Source: Typhlomys cinereus (taxonomy: Eukaryota; Chordata; Mammalia; Rodentia; Platacanthomyidae). Taken from it: 64,000 nt of DNA. The translations under genes were made by a program, and so were the position numbers. Below the pieces are notes generated by a model that saw nothing but the letters and a program-made list of their open reading frames with translations, searched no databases and was not told where the DNA came from. Below, one piece after another: positions 56,473-64,000 of the stretch (position 1 is its first letter; each line of letters begins with the position of its first letter). The stretch covers positions 2,814,973-2,878,972 of the forward strand of contig JALPQD010000125.1 in NCBI GenBank assembly GCA_023101885.1, read 5' to 3'.

Positions 56473-57576
56473 TGCCTTGAAAAAAATTTTTAATATTATT
56501 ATATTGATTTATTTTTCACCAATCATACAAGCTATTTTTTATTTATTCCACTCATATAAAGTTGATAAGTACCCCATTACCTTCCCTCCCTGCACCCCTC
56601 CCTGGATCCTCTTGCTCCCTCCCCCTTTTCCTTTTCCTTTCCCCCCACCCTCCTTTTCTTCTTTTTTTCTAGTGCTCCCTCCCCCCACATTCCTGGAGCA
56701 TCCTGTAGTGTGCATATCAAACTTCCCTCTGGGTCCTCCTCTCTGATGAGGTGTAAGGAGTCAGTGCCATTGTCTAGAGCTCTTTTTTGTGTTCCCCTTT
56801 AGTATAGGAACACTGTTGTGGCTATTAGTCCCTTGTCTCTAGGGATCATAGTGCCTGTGATCCATGCTAGACTTTGAGATTTCAATGATATGTTGGTCAT
56901 TGCACAGGTCATGCAAAGTCCTATTATGATTACTTCGGCCCTTACTTGTATGGAGTATCTTGCATATCATTGCTCCTCCCCATCTTTAGGCTGTTACAAT
57001 CTTACCACCCCCTCTTCAGCAAATTTCTCTGAGCTTTAGGATGGGCAGAGATTAGGCTAGCCTGGTTCCAGGTGGTTGATGTACAGTCTCTTGATTTTCC
57101 AAATTATGGTTTGTTGATTTTTTTTCAGTTTCACTGCTCCTGCACCTCCCTTGGCTCCATCCTGATAGGTATTGGATGTCACCCCCTGGCCAGAGATAAA
57201 ATGCTGTTAAAATAAAGTCTTATTATAAGAGTAGATTCAAAGGTAGATGGAGTAAGAGTATAAGACTGCTGTGGGAGGGGTCAGTCTCCCATTTGCAGGA
57301 TAGTTACCTTCTATCTGCCGGACTATATGCCCTCCCTTTCTGGTGAGATCATACTTCAACAGATACAAGTGGCCAGTAAGGAAAGTCTGCGAGCCCAACC
57401 AGATGTCTCAACTTACTTGCAGAAATTGATGGTGGCCTATTTTCTCTGCTGTAGCATGATCTCCTCTCTCCTTTTTTCTGGCAGGGCCCTCCTTCCCCTT
57501 CCCTCTCTGCTTATAATCTTAGCAATTATCTTTGAGTGTGTCACTGTGTGGGTTTGGTACGAAGATCCACCTATTT

Positions 57577-57651
57577 ATATTATATTATATTATATTATAT
57601 AATATTATATTAATTTCATATTATCTTATGTTATATTATATATTAAAAGAC
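57577..57651. repeat. (ATATT)n run at the inversion junction
   Basis: Repeated TATTA/ATATT units lie exactly between the antisense 3' segment and the inverted ORF2 segment of the twin-primed LINE-1. Confidence 0.7.
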
Positions 57652-58536
57652 AGTTAGAAATGAAAATATAGTTATCATTGCTGATACCAAAGAAATTCAG
57701 AGAATTATAACGTCATATTTCAAAAGCATATTCTGTGAAATTTGACAACACAAAAAAAGGATGAATTCCTATGTAAGCACAACTTACCTAAATTGAATCA
57801 GGAAGTTGGGAATTATTTAAATAGTCCTATAACATATGAGGAAATCAATGAAGTAATCAAAATGTCCAAAAATGTCCTGGGTCAGATTGATTCAGCACAG
57901 AATTCTACCAGAATTCCATCAAATTGTGAAGGAAGAAACACTACCAGATTCTTTCTATGAAGCTAATATCGTCTTAATCCCAAAACCTAATAAAGATACA
58001 CTTAAAAAAGACAACTATAGGCCAATCTCTGATGAACACAGATGCAAAGATTCTCAACAAAATCTTAGTAAATCGGATTCAAAAACATATCAAAAAGATC
58101 ATGCATGGGGATCAAGTAGGCTTTATCTCAGGCACACAAGGTTGGTTCAACATACAATAATCAATAAACATAATTTACCATAAAAACCCATCCAAAATCC
58201 AAGACCACATGATACTCTCAATAGATGCAGAAAAAGCTTTTGATAAGATCCAACAGGCTTTTATGAACAAAACCTTAGAGACAATTGGAGTGAAATGAAC
58301 CATTGTCAATATAATAAAAGCCATATACAAAAACCCACAGCAAGGATTATACTCAATGGGGAAAAACGTGAAGCATCCCCGCTTCCATCAGGAACTAGAC
58401 AAGGCTGTCCACTCTCACCACTTCTATTCAATATTGTATTTGAAGTCTTAGTTGAAACCATAAGATAAGAAAGGGACATAAAAGGGATTCAAATTGGCAA
58501 GGAAGAAGTCAAGTTTTATGTCTATATGCTGATGAC

Positions 58537-59493
58537 ATGATTTTATATCTGAGTGATCCCAAAAACTCCATCAGGAAACTCCTGGAACTAATACAGAAGT
58601 TCAGCAGGGTGGCAGGATATAATATAAACGTACAAAAATCAGTGGCTTTCCTATATGCCCAGAATGAAAGAAGTGAAAAAGCCCTGAGAGAAACAATCCC
58701 AATTACTGTAGCCTCTAAAAAAATGAAATATCTGGGCATAAACCTAACAAAGGAAGCAAGAGACCTTTACAATGAAAACTTTAAAACCCTAAAGAAAGAA
58801 ATTGCAGAAGACACTAGAAGGTGGAAAGACCTCCCATGTTCCTGGATTGGCAGAATCAACATTGTAAAAATGACCATCCTACCAAAGGCAATATACAAAT
58901 TCAATGCTATACCAATCAAAATCCCAAAACAAAATCCCAAAATCCCCAACCTCTTTAAAGAGGTTGACCAAACAATCTCAAAATTCACATGGAGGCACAA
59001 AAGACCCAGGATAGCAAAGACAATCCTGAGTAACAAAAACACTGCTGGAGGTATCACCATACCAAACCTTAGTCTCTACTACAAATCCATAGTTATAAAA
59101 ACGGCCTGGTACTGGCTCCAAAATAGACACACAGATCAATGGATAAGGGTTGAAGACCCAGATATAAGCCCACACAATTACAGCCATTTGATCTTTGACA
59201 AAGGGGCCCAAAATATCCAATGGAAAAAGAACAGCATCTTCAACAAATGGTGCTGGCAAAACTGGATGTCCACATGCAGAAGATTAAAGCTGGACCCGTA
59301 TTTGTCACCATGTACAAGACTTCATTCCAAATGGATCAAGGACCTCAATATAAGGCCAGAGACTACAAAAACCTTAGTTGAAAGTGTAGGGAATCCCATG
59401 CAGCTGATTGGACTAGGCCAGCAGTTCCTAATCAGAAATCCAATAGCACAGTCAATACAACCAACACTCAACAGATGGGATCTTATGAAATGA
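58537..59493 (+). pseudogene. LINE-1 ORF2 fragment in the inverted segment
   Basis: The 318-codon open piece covers ORF2 from just after the reverse-transcriptase catalytic box (ADDMILYL context at its start) to the region before the cysteine-rich end. It includes [15 protein letters not shown] and [11 protein letters not shown] stretches. It is preceded and followed by frame breaks. Confidence 0.85.
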
Positions 59494-59878
59494 AAGAGCT
59501 TCTGTTCAGATAAAGAGATTGTAACTCAAGCACAAACAACCCACAGAATGGGAGAAAATCTTCACTAATCATATATCTGATAGAGCTCTATTATCCAGAG
59601 TACACACAGAACTTAGAAAACTAAACATCAAGGAAACAAATGGGCCAATTAAAAAATGGGCCTTAGAACTTAGAAGAAACTTTATCAGGGAAGAAATTGA
59701 AATATCTAACAAATATCATAAGAAATGCTCCACATCCATCCTTAGCCATCAGGGAAATGCAAATCAAAACCTCCCTGAGATATCATCTCACCCTGGTTAG
59801 AATGGCAAAAATCTACAATACAAATAACACCAAATGCTGGAGGGGATGTGGAGAGAGGGGAACTGCCTTAAAAAATTT

Positions 59879-60435
59879 AGTTGCATGCAATGAAATGTAA
59901 ACAATGTGCACCGAGTATTTCAATGTCTTCATGTATCTATAAACTCTCAATTTTCTTTCTATCTGCACACCTAACAAGACAAAAGAGAAAGCAACCTTCT
60001 TTTCATTGGCCTGAGCATCCTGTTAAGAATAACTCAAACACTGAATTCTTCTCCCTGAGGTCAAGGTTACATTCAGCAGCTTCACATACCAATGGGATTC
60101 TGAAATGCATCACCTTAAATAGAGAATATCCAGTAAAAAAATCATTAATCTGATCATAGGACTTGAAGGACGCTGTCTCAAAGCCTTTCAGAAAAGGTGA
60201 TTGCCTTTTTTAAGCTGCTTACTTTCAGTTTACCTGTATGGTTTCCGTGTTTGTACAAATGAATGACACGTGTCTAGTTTTTACCTTGTCATAGGTATTG
60301 ATCTGATTATTAACAAAGGTATTTCATGTCAGCGAGTCTGTGTATCACACCCAATTTTTCATTAGTCCTTAACTTATGATTCTAAATTATTCAGCATATC
60401 AATGTCCACTGGAAATGATTAAGATACCTTTACCA
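59879..60435. other. Unassigned sequence
   Basis: No ORF with a signature and no repeat recognised. Confidence 0.3.
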
Positions 60436-60439
60436 TGTT

Positions 60440-60920
60440 TTTCACTGTTACTGTTATTGCATGTGTATGTGCAGTTGGATATACATGTTTACATATATGT
60501 GGATGAGTGAGTGTCCATGCATCTACACCTATAGCTGGAGACCTGAAGTGGACATCAATTGCATTCTTCAATTCATCTTCACAGTTTTTGTAAAGGCACA
60601 GCCTTTTTCCATTTTTTTATTTGTTTATGCTTTGGTAGTTTCACACACAAAACACTGAATGTATGTTTTTGCCTCTTACTACTCAATTTAATCTTCCACT
60701 CATGCACTGCTTCCTATGTTCTTCCCACCAGGCTATCTCCCACTTTCATGTCTTTTTTTGTGTATGGTCCATTGATTTCATCTGGGATTATGCTGCTTGC
60801 AGAAAGACCAGGTCTTTCCATTTAATTTAGAGCTTGTCAGTCAGTGAGGATATCTACCTTGCATTTCTGTGGTTTAGCTGTGATGTGTCTGTAGTGCTGA
60901 GATTACAGGATACCACCAGT
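60440..60920 (+). repeat. Old B4-like SINE (approximate)
   Basis: A GTGTATGTGCAG-type start, a GGAGACCTGAAGTGGACATC stretch and a GTGCTGAGATTACAGGATACCACCAG end appear in the order seen in rodent B4-type elements. It is strongly diverged and interrupted. Confidence 0.4.
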
Positions 60921-60922
60921 AA

Positions 60923-61250
60923 TGGTTATTCTTAACTACTGTTGTGAGAAAGCACCCAAAGTCAAACACCTTAAAGGAGAAGGGGAGATTTATTCAGCTT
61001 ATCGTTCCAGAGGGGAGATACAGGGCTGGCTGGCCAACACTCCAGGAGACTAAGTAACTGCAGACATCTTGCAAGGTGACAGCCACAGACTTCTTCTGCA
61101 ATGGCAAAATTCTCCTAGAGGTAGGGTGGGAGTAATCTGCCTAAAAGCCCACCCCTGTGACTGCCTTTCTCCAGCAAGACTACACCTCTCAGATTGCCAT
61201 GACCTTCCAAAACACAGGAGACTGTGGGGGACACATTTCAAACCATGACA
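60923..61250 (-). repeat. 3' LTR of the MaLR-like element
   Basis: The minus strand starts TGTCATGGTTTGAAATG and ends near AATAACCA, with AATAAATCTCC near 60,990. Compared with the 5' LTR it has several small deletions. Confidence 0.65.
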
Positions 61251-61911
61251 GTCCACCCCTGGTCCCCACAGGCTCATTGCCATCTCATTATGCAAACAAT
61301 ACTCAGTCCAACTTTAAAAGTCTTCATAGACTACATCAGTAATCCTAACACAGTCTAAAATCCAAAATCCAAAGCCTCCTGTAAAATCAAAACACAAGTT
61401 ACACACTTCCAACATACATTGGCACAGAATAAACATTCCCATTCCAAAAGGAAGGCATGGGGGAATATCCAGGAAAGATCGGTCCATAACAAGACCAAAA
61501 ACCAGGAGGACAAACTCCAACTCCTGTAGCTCCAAGTCCAACAGGTGAGCCTCTCTTTGAAATCATCTCGGTTCCAAAGGACTTTGGTTCCACCCCATCA
61601 ATGCAGCTGCCCATAGAACATATTACTCTCTTGAGCTGACTCCTCCCAGGGTGTACAGCTCTTCTTGGCAGGTGTCCCACGTTGTCTCTGTCATCTCTAA
61701 AATCTTTAATTCTCAATGGAAATGAGGCTTTAACTTCACATCACAAACTGCCCTTCTTGGGCCTCTAAACTGCAGACTTTCTGCCACATGCTGTCTGGCT
61801 TCTGACTTTTTGAAATTGTGGAGGAGGACTCCACCATCTCTTCCCTCTTGCATCCTTGATGCCTCTAAAACCAGAACCATGTGGATAACTTTGCCAAGTC
61901 ATCCCCTTGAA

Positions 61912-62559
61912 TCACAGCTGATTCTGCTTTTCTGTGCTAACCATCTCTTTCACTCCTGGGCAGTTGCTTTGTAGGAGAAACCAGCTCTTTTTTTGAAACT
62001 CCACCTTTAGCTCAGGTATTCTGAAAGGATTTGCATTCTGATAGGTGGGAGCCTTCCCTGAGGATCTTGCCCTCAAGCTAGGGCTTCTCCTATTATTCAA
62101 ATTGATAGCAGACTTTGATTTACAAATGGAGCTAATCTTTTCAACAGCCAGTTTGTTCTCTGCTTCTTTCTGGTTTAGCTCTTTAAGTTTGGTATTGTAT
62201 TTTTCATCATTAGATCTGATGGGTTTTGCTTCTTCCTGCCTGATTCTTTGCTCTTTTTCATAACTCTGAAGACAACTCAACGGTAGTGATATCACATTGT
62301 CAAGAATACATTGCTTTGAAATTTCCTCCACCAAGCACTCCAGTTTAACTTCAGACAAGCTTTCAGAACGAGGGCAAAACACCATTAAACTTTCTGCCAA
62401 CGCATGGCTCCATGTGTCATTCAACCAGTTGCAAACACAGTCTCTGTTCCCCTCTGGACCATCATCATGAGCTGGGCTTCTTCTACCTGCTCTCCTCCGA
62501 GCTCTCACAAGAAAGGCCCATTTGGCCCCACCGCCAAGATGCAAAGACTTTCCCAGCAC
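61912..62559 (-). CDS. 215-codon ORF inside the MaLR-like element, function unknown
   Basis: An open frame starts MLGKSLHLGG about 140 bp after the primer site. Features: an Arg-rich early part, a Cys/Glu-rich middle (ECLVEEISKQC), then a charged, probably helical stretch (SYEKEQRIRQEEAKPI, KLKELNQKEAENKL) and a basic Ser/Arg part. There is no zinc knuckle, protease or polymerase motif. It stands where gag would be in a retrovirus, but I see no gag signature. The inverted left-arm copy has the same reading up to a 4-bp deletion. It could be a retained gag-like or chance frame. Confidence 0.4.
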   Translation of the reverse strand: MLGKSLHLGGGAKWAFLVRARRRAGRRSPAHDDGPEGNRDCVCNWLNDTWSHALAESLMVFCPRSESLSEVKLECLVEEISKQCILDNVISLPLSCLQSYEKEQRIRQEEAKPIRSNDEKYNTKLKELNQKEAENKLAVEKISSICKSKSAINLNNRRSPSLRARSSGKAPTYQNANPFRIPELKVEFQKKSWFLLQSNCPGVKEMVSTEKQNQL

Positions 62560-64000
62560 AAAGTCCCAAAGTTATCCATATTTCTCCCAACACACACTAG
62601 CCACATCACAGCATTGGCCATATTTCTGGGTACCAACTTCTCTGAGCTTCACGAACAACTTCACGTTGTGCTACCAGCTGTTCTTAATCTCATAGCAGTA
62701 TCCCACTACTCGTTACCAATTTCTGTAACAATTACTCTTAACTATTGTTGTGAGAAAGGACCCAAAGTCAAACAACTTGAGGGAGAAGGAGAGATTTATT
62801 CAGCTTACGGCTCCAGAGGGGAGATACAGTTTCTCAAAGTAGAGGTGGCATGGCTGGTTGGCCAAGGCTGGTGGAGGCTAAGTCACTGTAGACATAGTGG
62901 AAACTGGGAGCTACACACTTCTTGCTGCAAAGGCAGACTTCTAGAGATAGGGTGAGACTAATCTGCCTCAACATCCACCCCTGTGACTGCCTTCCTCCAG
63001 CAAGGCTCCACCTCTGAAGGTGCCATGGCCTTCCCAAACAGAGGAGACTGTAAGGGATACATTTCAAACCATGCCACCAACAAACCACACTTTTGATGTG
63101 AGTTCTGGAATATAAATTCTTATGGTTCTTCTGCTTGCTGGGCAAATGCCTTGTTCAGAGAACCATCTCCTCTGCTCTGGTGTTTGTTTTCTCTATTACT
63201 TCAGTGCACAATTTTAGGATTATTCAAGGTGCCATTTAAATGGAGGTTTTCCACCAAGTGAAGGTGGTCCTGAAGCTGCATATCTGTTTCTAGCTTTTTC
63301 TAATTGTGCAAAACTCAGAGTTTCTTTATGATCTTTTCACATTTGTCAGTCACTGGCTTTTTTCTCTACTTGTTTGCTTGAAAGAGAATAGGGCAGAGAT
63401 AGAGAGTGAGGAGGTACACACATGCATGCCATGGTGCACAGAGTAGAGTCAAAAGACAACTTTCAGAAATCAATTCTCCCCTTCCACTACTTGGCTTCCA
63501 AGGATCAATCTTCGGAACAAATTTGAAAGTAGGTGCCTTTCCCACAGAAATATCTCAGCAGTGCAGTTTTATCATTTATTACCCCCATGGTCCTTCCTCA
63601 TGACCCTCGTCATTCCTGTTAAACTCCATCCTCTTCACAAACACCCTTGGATTCTACTTCCATGTCTTTTATAAATCAGGTCTTTGTATGAAGGAAATAT
63701 AGTATTTGTCTTTATGAGTCTGACTTGTTTCAGTTAACATGCAGGTTTTCAGTTCTTTCCATTTTCCTGTAAAATGCATATTTTCCTTATTTCTTTATTA
63801 GTAGATAAAGTAGATCTGTGTGTGTGATGCATTACATATATTGTTTATAATGTGTACACATAAGTGCATTATGCAAAACCCATGTTACAAGTTACATTTT
63901 TACATATTTCTCTTTCAATTCATCTGCCTACAGAGAAGACTGCAGATACTCTGATTGGATATTGAAGCTAGTACCAAAAACACTATGTGCGGATACTCCT
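61956..64000 (-). repeat. Right arm of the inverted duplication (runs off the window)
   Basis: Reverse complement of 33,755-35,873 with few differences. The last bases of the window (CACTATGTGCGGATACTCCT) correspond to positions near 33,757-33,775, so the arm is truncated by the window edge. Outside the MaLR part it holds an old B4-like SINE (about 63,360-63,560) and a small LINE-1 3' fragment (about 63,610-63,770). Confidence 0.9.
62724..63082 (-). repeat. 5' LTR of the MaLR-like element
   Basis: The minus strand starts TGTTGGTGGCATGG and ends GTTACA. It is the counterpart of 34,671-35,032, with AATAAATCTCTCC near 62,800. Confidence 0.75.

Larger units (their letters stand above)
56490..59863 (-). 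mobile_element. LINE-1 with 5' inversion (twin priming) and target duplication
   Basis: 56,490-57,576 is an antisense LINE-1 3' UTR reaching the end of ORF2. From about 57,652 to 59,863 LINE-1 ORF2 runs in the opposite (+) direction, from the N-terminal side of the reverse transcriptase to near the C-terminus. Target duplications flank the whole composite: TGCCTTGAAAAAAATTT at 56473-56489 and TGCCTTAAAAAATTT at 59864-59878. This is one insertion, not two elements. An AT-rich run fills the internal junction. Confidence 0.8.
60923..63082 (-). mobile_element. MaLR-like (class III) LTR element with both LTRs
   Basis: On the minus strand: 5' LTR (63082 to 62724), leucine-tRNA-type primer site (62718-62701, TGGTAACGAGTAGTGGGA), internal region of about 1.47 kb with a 215-codon ORF, a purine-rich tract before the 3' LTR (CCAGGGGTGGAC just above 61,250) and 3' LTR (61250 to 60923). 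Both LTRs carry AATAAA. The two LTRs are only moderately alike, so it is old. Its 5' half lies in the right arm of the inverted duplication. Confidence 0.75.

Noticed and set aside
27880..57605. CRISPR array or other direct-repeat/spacer system
   Set aside because: All direct repeats seen are microsatellites, zinc-finger units, LINE-1 monomers or an LTR minisatellite. The genome is mammalian.

Overview
The window is a stretch of rodent genomic DNA, almost certainly from a mouse-like (myomorph) rodent. The signs are a tRNA-derived B2-like SINE with a long CA tail, LINE-1 elements whose 3' UTRs carry a long G-rich polypurine tract, LINE-1 5' UTR monomers, B4-like SINEs and class II and class III endogenous retroviruses. 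The SINE is not the standard house-mouse B2, so another lineage is likely (a jerboa or jumping-mouse type is possible), but I cannot name the species. No bacterial or phage-like features are present.

Only one convincing cellular gene is visible: the terminal exon of a C2H2 zinc-finger gene at 389-2371 on the + strand. It has 22 finger units in an 84-bp tandem array, is cut short by a nonsense codon, and is followed by decayed finger remnants to about 2,960 and a 3'-UTR-like stretch with a poly(A) signal. Any KRAB exons would lie upstream of the window. Everything from about 3.3 kb to 64 kb is transposon-dominated, as is usual around zinc-finger and chemoreceptor clusters.

Layout. 3-13 kb: unassigned sequence, two short LINE-1 3' ends with clean target-site duplications, an LTR-like repeat and old LINE-1. 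13-18 kb: a younger antisense LINE-1 with a long ORF2. 18.6-24.3 kb: a class II (lysine-tRNA primed) provirus with gag remnants, no visible pol, and two LTRs of different subtypes. 24.4-32.6 kb: old LINE-1 pieces, including two copies of an old 5' UTR, around an ancient retroviral pol fragment (RNase H plus integrase). 33.7-35.9 kb: left arm of an inverted duplication carrying a MaLR-like element. 36.5-38.8 kb: a LINE-1 containing an LTR that itself contains a solo class II LTR. 38.8-41.4 kb: a second lysine-primed retroviral leader. 41.4-47.7 kb: a full-length but mutated LINE-1 with an intact-looking ORF1 and 240-bp promoter monomers. 48-54.5 kb: LTR, old LINE-1, an internally deleted LINE-1 and SINEs. 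55.1-55.7 kb: a solo LTR with a 24-bp CCAAT-box minisatellite. 56.5-59.9 kb: a LINE-1 with a 5' inversion (twin priming) and matching target-site duplications. 60.9-63.1 kb: a complete MaLR-like element with a 215-codon ORF, lying in the right arm of the inverted duplication, which runs off the window end.

I found no obviously new gene system. The most unusual items are the 26-kb-spaced inverted duplication with its dateable insertion, the twin-primed LINE-1, the subtype-mismatched provirus with a triple YY1-like motif, the LINE-1 promoter monomers, and the CCAAT minisatellite in a solo LTR. All family assignments were made by eye without database searches.
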